A stretch of 64,000 nucleotides of DNA from Erythrobacter sp. HL-111. GTDB lineage: Bacteria; Pseudomonadota; Alphaproteobacteria; Sphingomonadales; Sphingomonadaceae. The notes below the pieces were generated by a model. That model had not been told where the DNA came from. It made no database searches and saw only the letters and a list, made by a program, of their open reading frames with translations. This document shows, piece after piece, positions 24,677 through 33,767 of the stretch. Where the stretch lies: positions 2,728,001 through 2,792,000 of the forward strand of contig NZ_LT629743.1 in assembly GCF_900105095.1 (NCBI RefSeq), read 5' to 3'. The position numbers and the translations under genes were made by a program. Position 1 is the stretch's first letter. Every line of letters begins with the position of its first letter.

Positions 24677-25795
24677 ATGAACGCCGCCCCTCCCGCGAAC
24701 ACCCATGCGCTGTCCGATGACCTGCCGCTCGACAGCGGCAAGGCGCTCCCGGGCGCGCGGATCGCGTACGAGACCTATGGCAAGCTTGCCGCGGACCGAT
24801 CGAACGCGGTGCTGGTGTGCCACGCGCTGACCGGCGACCAGTATGTCGCGAGCACCCATCCCGTCACCGGCAAGCCCGGCTGGTGGGAACGCATGGTGGG
24901 GCCGGGCAAGCCGATCGACACGGCCCGGTTCCACGTCATCTGCGCCAATGTCATCGGATCGTGCATGGGCTCGACCGGCCCGGCGAGCCAGGCGCCCGAC
25001 GGCGCCCCTTACGCGATGCGATTTCCCGTCATCACCATCCGCGACATGGTGCGCGGGCTCGTCGCCCTGCTCGACGGGCTCGGGATCGAGCGGCTCCACG
25101 CGGTCGTCGGCGGTTCGATGGGCGGGATGCAGGCGCTGAGCCTCGCCGCGAACTGGCCCAGCCGCGCGGCGCGCGTGCTGGTGATCGCCTCGACCGCGCG
25201 CCATTCGGCGCAGAACATCGCCTTTCACGAAGTCGGGCGGCAGGCGATCATGGCCGACCCCGCCTGGGCCGAAGGCGATTACTACGGACGCGAGGCCCGG
25301 CCCGACAACGGGCTCGCCGTGGCGCGCATGGCGGCGCACATCACCTATCTTTCCGAGGAAGGCCTCACTGCCAAGTTCGGGCGCCGGTTGCAGGACCGCG
25401 AGGCCAAGAGCTTCGGCTTCGACGCCGATTTCCAGGTCGAATCCTACCTGCGTTACCAGGGCAGCGGCTTCACCCAGCGATTCGATGCCAATTCCTACCT
25501 CTACATCACCCGCGCGATGGATTATTTCGACCTCGCCGAAGAGCATGGCGGCAAGCTCGCCAACGCCTTCGCCGGGTCGAAGGACGCGCGTTTCTGCATC
25601 GTCAGCTTCGATACCGACTGGCTCTATCCCACCGCCGAAAGCCGCCACATCGTCCATGCCCTCAACGCGACGGGCAACCGGGTGAGCTTCGTCGAACTCT
25701 CGGCCCCGAACGGGCACGACAGCTTCCTCTTGCCCCACGAACAGCTCGACCGGGTGGTCGAGGGCTTCCTCAATGGCTCAGACGCCAATGGCTGA
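24677..25795 (+). CDS. metX: Homoserine O-acetyltransferase
   Basis: A 372-residue alpha/beta-hydrolase-fold enzyme that acylates homoserine in methionine synthesis. The nucleophile elbow GGSMGG lies near residue 148, with HALTGDQYV early in the fold, a catalytic Asp in FDTDWLYP and a catalytic His in [10 protein letters not shown]. The ATG at 24677 matches the family start. I looked for a SAM-II or other SAM riboswitch in the 109-bp leader and saw no convincing one. It overlaps metW, the usual partner in Alphaproteobacteria. Confidence 0.94.
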   Translation: MNAAPPANTHALSDDLPLDSGKALPGARIAYETYGKLAADRSNAVLVCHALTGDQYVASTHPVTGKPGWWERMVGPGKPIDTARFHVICANVIGSCMGSTGPASQAPDGAPYAMRFPVITIRDMVRGLVALLDGLGIERLHAVVGGSMGGMQALSLAANWPSRAARVLVIASTARHSAQNIAFHEVGRQAIMADPAWAEGDYYGREARPDNGLAVARMAAHITYLSEEGLTAKFGRRLQDREAKSFGFDADFQVESYLRYQGSGFTQRFDANSYLYITRAMDYFDLAEEHGGKLANAFAGSKDARFCIVSFDTDWLYPTAESRHIVHALNATGNRVSFVELSAPNGHDSFLLPHEQLDRVVEGFLNGSDANG

Positions 25796-26399
25796 GGCGC
25801 CGCCCGCGCTGCGTTTCGACCTTGCCGCGATCGCCGCCGCGATCCGGGCGGCGCATCCCGGTGCGCTGGTGCTCGACATCGGCTGCGGGGACGGGGCGCT
25901 GATGGCCGCGCTCGAGCGGGATGCCGGGTGCGACGCGCGCGGGATCGAGATCGACGCGCGCCTGGTCGAACGCTGCGTCGCGCGCGGGCTGTCGGTGGTG
26001 CAGGGCGATGCCGACACCGACCTTGCCGAATATCCCGACAAGGCGTTCGATTACGCCGTGCTCAGCCAGACCCTGCAGACCGCCTCGCGGCCCGACCTGA
26101 TGCTCGACGAGCTGCTGCGGGTCGGACGCCGGGCCTTCGTCAGCTTTCCCAACTTCGCGCATTGGCGCACCCGCACCGCGCTGATGTTCGGCGGGCGGAT
26201 GCCCGTGACGAGCGCGCTGCCGGTGAGCTGGTACGAGACGCAGAACATCCACCACGTCACCGTCGAGGATTTCCGCGATCTCGCCCGCGCGCGCGGCGCG
26301 CGGATCGAGCATTCGTGGTTTTTCGCGGGCGAGCGCGCCATTTCGCCCATGGGAGCGAACTGGCGCGCCGAATTCGCGGTGTTCCAGCTGAGCCGCTAG
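25773..26399 (+). CDS. metW: Methionine biosynthesis protein MetW
   Basis: A 208-residue protein of methyltransferase fold. The SAM-binding motif [13 protein letters not shown] lies near residue 33, followed by [11 protein letters not shown] and the MetW-specific end ([21 protein letters not shown] and [16 protein letters not shown]). It is required with MetX for full homoserine acylation in several bacteria. The ATG at 25773 overlaps metX by 23 bp; an ATG at 25788 is an alternative. It converges on the VOC gene with 16 bp between stops. Confidence 0.93.
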   Translation: MAQTPMAEAPPALRFDLAAIAAAIRAAHPGALVLDIGCGDGALMAALERDAGCDARGIEIDARLVERCVARGLSVVQGDADTDLAEYPDKAFDYAVLSQTLQTASRPDLMLDELLRVGRRAFVSFPNFAHWRTRTALMFGGRMPVTSALPVSWYETQNIHHVTVEDFRDLARARGARIEHSWFFAGERAISPMGANWRAEFAVFQLSR

Positions 26400-26415
26400 G
26401 GTTCCCCGGGCCGGA

Positions 26416-26808
26416 TCAGCCGGGACGGTGGATGCCGCAGATCTTGTTGCCGTCGGGATCGGTGAAATAGCACAGGTGCATCGTGCCCATGGCGTTGTTG
26501 CGCGGACCGGGGGGATCCTCGATGCTGGTCCCGCCATTGGCGACCGCCACGTCGTGCAGTTCCTTGACCTGTTCCGCGCTGTCGCACTTGAACCCGATGG
26601 TCGCCCCGTTGGCGCAGGTCGCGGGCTGGTTGTTGATCGGCTCGGACACGGCGAAGGTCGCCCCGCCATGCATGTAGAACAGCCGCGTGTGGCCGCTGTC
26701 GGCGACGTTGACGATCGGTTCGCCCGCGCCCAGCACGCCGAGCACGGCGTTGTAGAAGGTTTTCGATTTCTCGATGTCGTTGGAACCGATCATCACGTGG
26801 TTGATCAT
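26416..26808 (-). CDS. VOC (glyoxalase/bleomycin-resistance) family protein
   Basis: A 130-residue single VOC domain. The start INHVMIGSNDIEKSKTFY and the end HLCYFTDPDGNKICGIHRPG hold the usual metal-ligand positions (His near the N-terminus and a Lys/Glu-like position near the C-terminus). The ATG at 26808 is preferred because GGAGAG lies just ahead. The substrate cannot be told from sequence; relatives include lactoylglutathione-lyase-like proteins and dioxygenase-like proteins. Stands alone. Confidence 0.85.
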   Translation of the reverse strand: MINHVMIGSNDIEKSKTFYNAVLGVLGAGEPIVNVADSGHTRLFYMHGGATFAVSEPINNQPATCANGATIGFKCDSAEQVKELHDVAVANGGTSIEDPPGPRNNAMGTMHLCYFTDPDGNKICGIHRPG

Positions 26809-26938
26809 TGTCGTCTCTCTCCTCATGCTGCGACCGCGTTCGATGACTAGGCCGCCCGCCGCCGCGCGGCAAGCCGGGTTTTCGCGGCGGGCCGCGGCTG
26901 TAGCCAGCGGTTCAGGCGCGCGGCTATAGGGCAGGGCC

Positions 26939-27328
26939 ATGACCATGACCCTGCTGTTCGCCCCGTTCCTTCTCGCCGTCGAGGCCGCCCCCGCCGCCGA
27001 GCCGCCCGCGGCAGGCGCGCCCGTCACGCTCGAGGAGCTGTCGCTCGAGCAGGCGGCCGCGCTGCGCTGCGCGGTCGGTTTCGCGCTGGTGAGCGCGTGG
27101 CAGACGGACGGCGACGAACGCGGCGCGGACTTCCCGGCGGTGGGGGAGGAGGGGGCGCGCGAATTCTTCGTGCGCACGATGGCGCGGCTGATGGACGAGC
27201 GCGCCCTCGACCGCGCCGGGGTGCTCGATCTCGTCGCGCTCCAGCAGGAGCGCTTCGCCGCGCGCCCCGCGACGCTCGAGGAGATCATGCCCGCCTGCCT
27301 GCTGATGCAGCGCGCCGCCGGCCTTTGA
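26939..27328 (+). CDS. Hypothetical exported protein
   Basis: A 129-residue protein that opens with a probable signal peptide (TLLFAPFLLAVEAAPAAEPPA), followed by a helical acidic body (SLEQAAALRCAVGFALVSAW, then EFFVRTMARLMDERAL and LEEIMPACLLMQRAAG). Two Cys residues, near positions 44 and 123, could pair. I do not recognise the family. It has the normal codon bias of its neighbours, so it is probably a real gene, transcribed alone. Confidence 0.65.
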   Translation: MTMTLLFAPFLLAVEAAPAAEPPAAGAPVTLEELSLEQAAALRCAVGFALVSAWQTDGDERGADFPAVGEEGAREFFVRTMARLMDERALDRAGVLDLVALQQERFAARPATLEEIMPACLLMQRAAGL

Positions 27329-27452
27329 GGCCTGCCGCCGAGCCGGGCCGCGAGCGCGGCGCTGTGATCCCTCCCATTTCCGGCCGGTTTCGCCGCGGCG
27401 CAGGCACGCGCGGCTGGATTCGCGGCCGGGTTTGAGGCATCAGGGCCGTTCG

Positions 27453-28124
27453 ATGTGGCGTCTTTACCAGTTTCCGCTCTGTCCCTTCAGCCGCAAGGTC
27501 CGCCTGCTCATGGGCGAAAAGCACGTCGCCTACGACATGGTGCGCGAGGATCCCTGGGCGGCATCCGATGCCTTCTGGAACCTCAACCCGGCGGGCCGCA
27601 CCCCGGTGCTGGTCGACGAAGCGCGCGGCATCACGCTCGCCGACAGCCGGGCGATCTGCGAATATCTCGAGGAGACGGTCGACAAGGCGCCGATGATCAA
27701 CGGCCCGGCGGTGATGCGGGCGGAAATCCGCCGGCTGGTTGCGCTGTTCGACGAGAACTTCTTCGCCGACGTCACCGCCCCACTCCTGTCCGAGCGGATG
27801 AAGAAGCGCCTCGTCCTGAGGCAGCCGCCCGACAGCAGGGCGCTGCGCGAGGCGATGAAGATGGCGCACGGGCATCTCGACTACATGGACTGGCTGATCG
27901 ACAACCGCCCGTGGCTGGCGGGTTCGACGATGAGCCTCGCCGATCTTGCCGCGGCGGCGCAGATCTCGGTCGCGGACTATCTCGGCGGGATCGACTGGAA
28001 CGGGCACGAACAGACCCGCGGCTGGTACGCCGTCTTCAAGAGCCGACCGAGCTTTCGCCCGCTGTTGACCGAACGGATGGACGTCATCAAGCCGCCCGCG
28101 CACTACGCGCTCGTCGACCTGTAG
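27453..28124 (+). CDS. fzlA: FzlA-like GST-fold division protein
   Basis: A 223-residue protein with a thioredoxin-like N-terminal domain (LYQFPLCPFSRKVRLLMGEK) and an all-helical GST C-terminal domain. It matches the Caulobacter FzlA pattern closely from memory: LNPAGRTPVLVDE, ICEYLEE, then NRPWLAGSTMSLADLAAAA, VADYLGGIDW and the tail KSRPSFRPLL followed by PPAHYALVDL. FzlA binds FtsZ and is needed for constriction in Caulobacter, without known GST activity. The ATG at 27453 fits the family start. Annotation as plain glutathione S-transferase would be the generic alternative. Confidence 0.82.
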   Translation: MWRLYQFPLCPFSRKVRLLMGEKHVAYDMVREDPWAASDAFWNLNPAGRTPVLVDEARGITLADSRAICEYLEETVDKAPMINGPAVMRAEIRRLVALFDENFFADVTAPLLSERMKKRLVLRQPPDSRALREAMKMAHGHLDYMDWLIDNRPWLAGSTMSLADLAAAAQISVADYLGGIDWNGHEQTRGWYAVFKSRPSFRPLLTERMDVIKPPAHYALVDL

Positions 28125-28131
28125 CGCCCGC

Positions 28132-28166
28132 GCCGGGAGCCGCTGCCGGGAGCCGCTGCCGGGAGC
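28132..28166. repeat. 13-bp tandem repeat between fzlA and msrB
   Basis: The unit GCCGGGAGCCGCT occurs about 2.7 times in a row. It lies in the short spacer before msrB and may vary between strains. No function is evident. Confidence 0.75.
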
Positions 28167-28229
28167 GACCCTTGCCTCGCCGGGTGCGGCCCCGATATAG
28201 CGGGCCATGCGACAAGAGGACCGTCTGTC

Positions 28230-28646
28230 ATGAACGCCCCCGAAGATCCGAAGAGCCTGACCGAAGCCGAATGGCGCGAGCGGCTTTCCGCCGAACAGTT
28301 CCATATCCTGCGCGAAGCGGGGACGGAACGCGCCTTCAGCGGCAAGTACGACAAGTTCTACGAGGACGGCGAATACGTTTGCGCCGCCTGTGGCACGCGG
28401 CTTTTCATCAGCGCGGCGAAGTACAACAGCGGCTGCGGCTGGCCCGCCTTCACGCGCCCCTTCGACCAGGAAACGATCGAGGAGCGCCGCGACACCAGCT
28501 TCGGCATGATCCGCACCGAGGTGCTGTGCGGCAAGTGCGGGAGCCACCTCGGCCATGTCTTCCCCGACGGACCGCCGTCCGAAGGGGGGCTGCGCTACTG
28601 CATCAATTCGGCCGCGCTCGAATTCGTGCCCGCCGAGGGGGAATGA
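28230..28646 (+). CDS. msrB: Peptide-methionine (R)-S-oxide reductase MsrB
   Basis: A 138-residue cytoplasmic enzyme that reduces methionine-R-sulfoxide. Two zinc-binding pairs are present (CAAC near residue 51 and CGKC near 98), along with the substrate site SGCGWPAF and the catalytic Cys in RYCINSAAL near residue 120. Length is normal. MsrA is encoded 14 kb away on the other strand, so both stereoisomers can be repaired. Confidence 0.95.
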   Translation: MNAPEDPKSLTEAEWRERLSAEQFHILREAGTERAFSGKYDKFYEDGEYVCAACGTRLFISAAKYNSGCGWPAFTRPFDQETIEERRDTSFGMIRTEVLCGKCGSHLGHVFPDGPPSEGGLRYCINSAALEFVPAEGE

Positions 28647-28792
28647 GCCGCGCTTCATTCGCGCCGGGGGCGGGGTCCGGGCCGGCCGGCCGCCGCGGCG
28701 CGACGTTCACGCCGGGTTACACTTCGCCCGTGCAGGGCGGCCGTTCGGGCATCGGACTGTCCGGCAAGAGGCGGACGGACTGAACGCAATCA

Positions 28793-31072
28793 ATGTCGAA
28801 ACGGGGCAGGAACCTCTCGAACAAGGACAGGCGCGGCGCGCGCCGGGCTGCCGCCGCGCGCTCGCGTAGCGGCAGCGGTCGCGCCGGCACCAGCAGCAGG
28901 GCGGCGAAATCCGCCCGTCCCTCGCCGGTCTGGCGCTGGACGAAACGGATCGCGGCCGGCGGCATCGCGCTCGCGCTCCTGGCGGTCCTGTTCCTGACCG
29001 TCGCGGTCGGTTTCGCCGCGCGCTCGATCCCGAGCTATTACCAGCTCAAGGCGCAGCAGGCCGGCCAGACCATCCTCGTGCGGGCGAGCGACGGGAGCGA
29101 GATCGTCGAACTCGGCCCGAGCTTCGGCGAATGGCTCGACTTCGAGGAAATTCCCGAGACCATGACCAACGCGATGATCGCGGTGGAGGACAAGCGTTTC
29201 CGTTCGCATTACGGGATCGACCCGGTTCGCACTGCGGGCGCCGTGGTCGAGGGGCTGACGGGCACGCGCGAGCGGGTCGGCGGGACCTCGACGATCACGC
29301 AGCAGCTGGCGCGCAACCTGTTCCTCAACACCAACCGCACCTTCGACCGCAAGGCGCGCGAGGCGGTGCTGGCGATGGCGCTCGAATGGAAGTTCTCGAA
29401 GGAGGAGATCCTCGAGCTCTATCTGAACAAGGTCTATTTCGGCGGCGGCGCCTACGGCATCGATTCGGCGAGCCGCAAGTTCTTCAGCCACCCCGCGACC
29501 GAACTGTCGGTGGCCGAGGCGGCGATCATCGCCGGGCTGGTCAAGGCGCCGAGCCGCTATTCCCCCACCGCCGACGTGCAGGCCGCGGTCGACCGGGCGC
29601 AGGTCGTTCTGCGCCTGATGCGCGAACAGGGCTACATCACGCCGCAGGAAGCATCGGTCGATGTCGAAGCGGTGAAGCTCAAGGAGCCGGCCGGTCAGAA
29701 CTCGGTGCGCTATTTCACCGACTGGGCGCTGCCGCAGCTCGACATCCTGCTGCCCGAAACCCTCGCCCCGATCGAGGTGTGGACGACGATCGACGTCGGC
29801 AAGCAGCGCGCCGCGACGGCGGCGATCGCCGCGAACACGCCCGGCGGGTCGCAGGGCGCGTTGGTGAGCCTCGATCGCGACGGGGCGATCCTCGCGCTGG
29901 TCGGCGGGACCGATTACGTCGAGACCAATTTCAACCGCGCGACCAGGGCGATGCGCCAGCCGGGTTCCTCGTGGAAACTGTTCGTCTTTCTCGCCGCGCT
30001 CGAGGCGGGCTACCGGCCCGAGGACGTCGTGGTCGATACGCCGGTGACGATCGACGGGTGGAGCCCGCGCAACGCCAACGGGCGCAACATCGGCGAAACG
30101 GACCTTAGGACCGCCTTCGCCTATTCGATCAACACGGTCGCGGCGCAGCTCGGCAACGAGGTCGGGTTCGGCACGGTCGCCTCGATGGCGCGGCGGTTCG
30201 GGATTTCCTCGCCGGTCTCGACCTTCCCCTCGATGGTGCTCGGCTCGTCCGAGGTCCGCCTGATCGAGATGACGCGCGCCTTCGCGGCCGTGGCGGCGGG
30301 CGGCGTGTCGGTCGAGCCCTACGGCATCACGCGCGTCGTGACCGCCGGCGGCGAACTGCTCTACGAACGCGAGCGCCCGCGCGAGACGCAGCTGGTCCCC
30401 GGCTATGTCGCGGCGGGGATGACCGACCTGTTGCAGGCCGCCATCCAGACAGGCACCGGCCGCGCGGCGAACATCGGCCGGCCGGTGGCGGGCAAGACGG
30501 GCACGACCAGTTCGAACAAGGACGGCTGGTTCGTCGGCTTCTCCTCCGGCATCACCACCGGGGTGTGGATGGGGCGCGACGATGCGCGGGCCGTCCCGGG
30601 CCTGCAGGGCGGGCGCGCGCCGGCGCAGGCTTTCGCCGCCTACATGCGCTATGCCGTGAAGGACCGCCCGGTCGAGGAATTCGACACGGAGCTCGACCTG
30701 CCCGAATGGCAGCTGGAGCCCGACGACGAATACCTGTTCGGCGACCCGGACGACTATTACTTCATCGACGAGCAGGGCAACCTGATCGAGCCCGGGCGGC
30801 GCGGGGACGAGGATTCGCCCTTCGGGACCGAGGACGGGCGCGAGCCCGAGGCCGATGTGCTGGACGAGCCGCCGGCGGCGCTCGACGAGGACGTGCTCGA
30901 ACGCGCGATCGGCCGGGAACTGCCCGAGGTGCGGCGCGGCAATGCCCAGCAGGAGCAGCGCCAGCGGCAGCAGCAGGAGCAGCAGCGGCGGGAGCAGCAG
31001 CAGCAGCAGCGCGGGCCGGATGCGGCCCCCACCGTCGCCCCGCCGCTTCCGCGCCCCCGGGACGAGCCCTGA
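28793..31072 (+). CDS. Class A penicillin-binding protein (PBP1a-like)
   Basis: A 759-residue bifunctional murein synthase. A basic N-terminal tail is followed by a membrane helix (about residues 51-75), the GT51 glycosyltransferase domain (catalytic Glu132 in VEDKRFRSHYGID, then TSTITQQLARNLF), and the transpeptidase domain with SSWK at 392-395, SIN at 445-447 and KTGT at 568-571. The final 130 or so residues are acidic, then Gln-rich (QQEQRQRQQQEQQRR). No OB-like insert of PBP1a type is obvious, so the subtype is left open. A bidirectional terminator follows. Confidence 0.93.
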   Translation: MSKRGRNLSNKDRRGARRAAAARSRSGSGRAGTSSRAAKSARPSPVWRWTKRIAAGGIALALLAVLFLTVAVGFAARSIPSYYQLKAQQAGQTILVRASDGSEIVELGPSFGEWLDFEEIPETMTNAMIAVEDKRFRSHYGIDPVRTAGAVVEGLTGTRERVGGTSTITQQLARNLFLNTNRTFDRKAREAVLAMALEWKFSKEEILELYLNKVYFGGGAYGIDSASRKFFSHPATELSVAEAAIIAGLVKAPSRYSPTADVQAAVDRAQVVLRLMREQGYITPQEASVDVEAVKLKEPAGQNSVRYFTDWALPQLDILLPETLAPIEVWTTIDVGKQRAATAAIAANTPGGSQGALVSLDRDGAILALVGGTDYVETNFNRATRAMRQPGSSWKLFVFLAALEAGYRPEDVVVDTPVTIDGWSPRNANGRNIGETDLRTAFAYSINTVAAQLGNEVGFGTVASMARRFGISSPVSTFPSMVLGSSEVRLIEMTRAFAAVAAGGVSVEPYGITRVVTAGGELLYERERPRETQLVPGYVAAGMTDLLQAAIQTGTGRAANIGRPVAGKTGTTSSNKDGWFVGFSSGITTGVWMGRDDARAVPGLQGGRAPAQAFAAYMRYAVKDRPVEEFDTELDLPEWQLEPDDEYLFGDPDDYYFIDEQGNLIEPGRRGDEDSPFGTEDGREPEADVLDEPPAALDEDVLERAIGRELPEVRRGNAQQEQRQRQQQEQQRREQQQQQRGPDAAPTVAPPLPRPRDEP

Positions 31073-31114
31073 GGGCGCGCGCGTTCCGCGCCGCTGCGGT
31101 CCGGGAAAAGCGAA

Positions 31115-31147
31115 GGGCGCCCGCGGCATGGCCGCGGGCGCCCTTTT
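31115..31147. terminator. Rho-independent terminator, probably bidirectional
   Basis: A perfect 13-bp stem GGGCGCCCGCGGC (31115-31127) pairs with 31131-31143 around a 3-nt ATG loop and is followed by TTTT. On the other strand CGAAG and AAAA-complement T residues (31106-31109) follow after a few bases. It sits between the convergent PBP and htrA genes. Confidence 0.85.
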
Positions 31148-31171
31148 CCAGTCGGCCCTGTGCGGCGGCGA

Positions 31172-32704
31172 TCAGCGCAGGCGCACCGGCAGGAAGCGCG
31201 CGGGCTGGCCGCGCCGCTTGATCCGCAGGAGCACCGCGTCGCGGCCCGCTTCCTCGGCCGCGGCAATCTGCGCGTTCAGCCCTTCGATCGTATCGACGCT
31301 CTCGTAATTGGCCGAAAGGATGATGTCGCCCCGGCGCAGGCCCTTGCGGCCCGCGTCGGAATTGGGATCGACCGCGGCGATGACGAGGCCGGTCGTGCTC
31401 TCGTCCACGCCGAGGCTGTTCCTGATCTGCGGCGTCATGGTGATGACCTGCAGGCCCAGCTTTTCCTCGATCGTGCCGTCGGAAGCCTCGGGATCCATCG
31501 GAGTTTCGTCGTCGGGATCGAACACCTGCTGCGAGCGGAGCAGTTCCTCCTCGCTCGGGCGCTTGCCGAGCGTGGCGACGAGGTCGAGCTCCTGCCCGTC
31601 GCGCAGGATCGTGATCGGGACGCGCGTGCCCGGGTCGAGATTGCCGACGATGATCGAGACGGTCCGGTCCGAGGTCACTTCGCGGTCGTTGATCTCGACG
31701 ATGATGTCGCCGGGCCTGAGGCCCGCCCTGGCGGCGGCGCTGTCGTCCTGCACGTTCTGCACCAGTTCGCCGCGATTGCGCTGGATGCCGAGCGAATCCG
31801 CGAGATCGTCATCCATCGGCTGGAGCCCGACGCCGAGGAAGCCCCGCTCGATCTCCTCGCCCGCCATCAGCTGGCGCACGATCGGGGCAGCGGTTTCGGC
31901 CGGAATGGCGAAGCCGATCCCGACGCTCCCGCCCGAGGGCGAGAAGATCGCGTTGTTGATGCCGATGACATTGCCGCGCATGTCGAACAGCGGACCGCCC
32001 GAATTGCCGCGGTTGATGCTGGCGTCGGTCTGGATGTAGCGGTCATAGGCGCCGCCCTGGCCGGTGGTGCGCTGGATCGCCGAGACGATCCCGCTCGTCA
32101 CGGTGCCGCCGAGGCCGAAAGGGTTGCCGATCGCGACCACCCAGTCGCCCACCCGCGCCGCGCTCGAATCGCCGAAGGTGACGAAGGGGAAGGTCCGGTC
32201 GGCGTTGATCTTGAGCACGGCGAGGTCGCTCGCCGCGTCGGAGCCGACGAGTTCCGCCTCGTATTCGGTCCCGTCGGGCATGGTGACGGTGATTTCCTCG
32301 AGCGTCGCGTTGCTGTTCGGGGGCGAGATCACGTGGTTGTTCGTCACCACGAAGCCGTCGGCCGAGATGATGAAGCCTGAACCCAGCGATTGCGCCTCGC
32401 GCGTCTGGGGCTGGTTGCCGCCGCGGCGGCGGTTGAAGAGCTCGGCGAAGGGGGTGCCGGCGAAGGGGTTGCGCGACACTTCGACCCGCTGGCGCGTGGC
32501 GATGTTGACCACGGCGGGCTGCAACTGCTCGGTCAGGTCGGCGAAGCTCGCGGGGGCGCCCTCACGCGGGACCATGCGGTTCATCACCTGGTCGTCGTTC
32601 TGCGCCACCTGCGCCCCGGCGGGGATCCCCGTCATCAGCGAGATGGCCGCGCCGCCCACCAGCAGCGCGCTCGAAAGACCATATACATAACGCACGGTGT
32701 TCAC
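31172..32704 (-). CDS. htrA: Do-family periplasmic serine protease (DegP/HtrA)
   Basis: A 510-residue envelope quality-control protease. A signal or anchor sequence (LSSALLVGGAAISLMTG) precedes the trypsin-like domain with the triad His124 (TNNHVI), Asp160 (ASDLAVLKI) and Ser235 (RGNSGGPLF), and two PDZ domains (GFLGVGLQPM onward and TTGLVIAAVDPNSDAG onward). All three catalytic residues are present. It follows hflC on the same strand after about 200 bp; the order hflK-hflC-htrA is common in Alphaproteobacteria. Confidence 0.95.
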   Translation of the reverse strand: MNTVRYVYGLSSALLVGGAAISLMTGIPAGAQVAQNDDQVMNRMVPREGAPASFADLTEQLQPAVVNIATRQRVEVSRNPFAGTPFAELFNRRRGGNQPQTREAQSLGSGFIISADGFVVTNNHVISPPNSNATLEEITVTMPDGTEYEAELVGSDAASDLAVLKINADRTFPFVTFGDSSAARVGDWVVAIGNPFGLGGTVTSGIVSAIQRTTGQGGAYDRYIQTDASINRGNSGGPLFDMRGNVIGINNAIFSPSGGSVGIGFAIPAETAAPIVRQLMAGEEIERGFLGVGLQPMDDDLADSLGIQRNRGELVQNVQDDSAAARAGLRPGDIIVEINDREVTSDRTVSIIVGNLDPGTRVPITILRDGQELDLVATLGKRPSEEELLRSQQVFDPDDETPMDPEASDGTIEEKLGLQVITMTPQIRNSLGVDESTTGLVIAAVDPNSDAGRKGLRRGDIILSANYESVDTIEGLNAQIAAAEEAGRDAVLLRIKRRGQPARFLPVRLR

Positions 32705-32907
32705 GTCCTCTTTTCCTTGTCCTTGGTCCGGAACGCGAGGGCGAAGCCTGCGGTTCCGGGCCGGTTCATCCGAAATGCGAGGAGGATTTCAGCGAATATG
32801 CACTGAATGCCGTTTGAACACGGCTCGACCTCCGTCGGCGCGGGTCAACGCTTCATCGCCAGGTCCGGGGAGCCGCGCGGGTGCGAGCGAGCGATGCGCG
32901 CGCGATC

Positions 32908-33744
32908 TCAGCGCTCGCCCCGGAACTGTCGCAGGTATTCGTTGTCGGGCGAGAGGATGAAGGAGCTGTCCCCGCGCCCTTCGCCGCGCGCGAAGCTCTG
33001 TTCGTAGCTCTGCATCGCGCGGTAGAAATCGTAGAAGTTCTCGTCCCTGCCGAAAGCCTCGGCGTAGATCCGCGCGGCCTCGGCGTCGGCTTCGGCGCGG
33101 ATGATGCGCGCATCGCGCGTACCCTCCGCGCGGATCGTGCGTGCCTCGCGTTCGCGGTCGCTTTCCATCCGGCGGAAGGCCGATTGCAGCGGCGCGCCTT
33201 CGGGAAGGTCGGTGCGCTTGATCTGCACGTCGATCACCTCCGCGCCATATTGCCGCGCCTCGCGGTCGAGATTGGCGCGCACGTTCGCCAGCGCCGTGCC
33301 GCGCTCGGCGGTCAGCATCGCCTGGAAGGTCCGCCGCCCGAGCTCCTGCCGCAGGGCCGAGTTGAGGATCGGATCGAGCGCGGCCCGCACGCCGTCGGTG
33401 TTGTTGGCGCGTTCGACCATCGTCACCGGATCGACCACGCGGAACCGGGCATAGGCGTTGACGAGCAGGCGCTGCTGGTCGGCCGAGAGCACTTCCTCGT
33501 CGCGCATGTCGAGAGCGAGCACGCGGCGATCGACCCGGCGCAGGCTTTCGAGGATCGGGATGCGGAAATAGAGGCCGGGGCCGGCGCCGCCTTCGGGCGT
33601 GTTGACGGTCCTGACCGGCTTACCGGCCTGGACGACGACGACCTGCTCTTCCTCGTTCACGACATAGGCCGACAGGAACAGGCCGACCACCGCGATTCCG
33701 ATCGCGACGAGCGCCCAGCGATACTTGTTCCAGATCGATTCCAT
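32908..33744 (-). CDS. hflC: Membrane protease modulator HflC
   Basis: A 278-residue SPFH/band-7 protein with one N-terminal membrane helix (WALVAIGIAVVGLFLSAYVV). With HflK it forms the large ring that encloses and modulates FtsH. The band-7 domain (VVVQAGKPVRTVNTPEGGAGPGLYF) is followed by a long helical region (MESDREREARTIRAEGTRDARIIRAE). The ATG at 33744 is preferred because AGGAAA lies 5 nt upstream; a TTG at 33756 is possible. It starts 23 bp after the hflK stop. Confidence 0.94.
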   Translation of the reverse strand: MESIWNKYRWALVAIGIAVVGLFLSAYVVNEEEQVVVVQAGKPVRTVNTPEGGAGPGLYFRIPILESLRRVDRRVLALDMRDEEVLSADQQRLLVNAYARFRVVDPVTMVERANNTDGVRAALDPILNSALRQELGRRTFQAMLTAERGTALANVRANLDREARQYGAEVIDVQIKRTDLPEGAPLQSAFRRMESDREREARTIRAEGTRDARIIRAEADAEAARIYAEAFGRDENFYDFYRAMQSYEQSFARGEGRGDSSFILSPDNEYLRQFRGER

Positions 33745-33767
33745 AATTTCCTGCAATGGCTGAGTGC

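Noticed and set aside
28643..28783. A 46-codon frame that overlaps the msrB stop as ATGA
   Set aside because: It is rich in Gly, Arg and Ser, has no recognisable motif, and fits the composition of G+C-rich spacer. The overlap alone is weak evidence.
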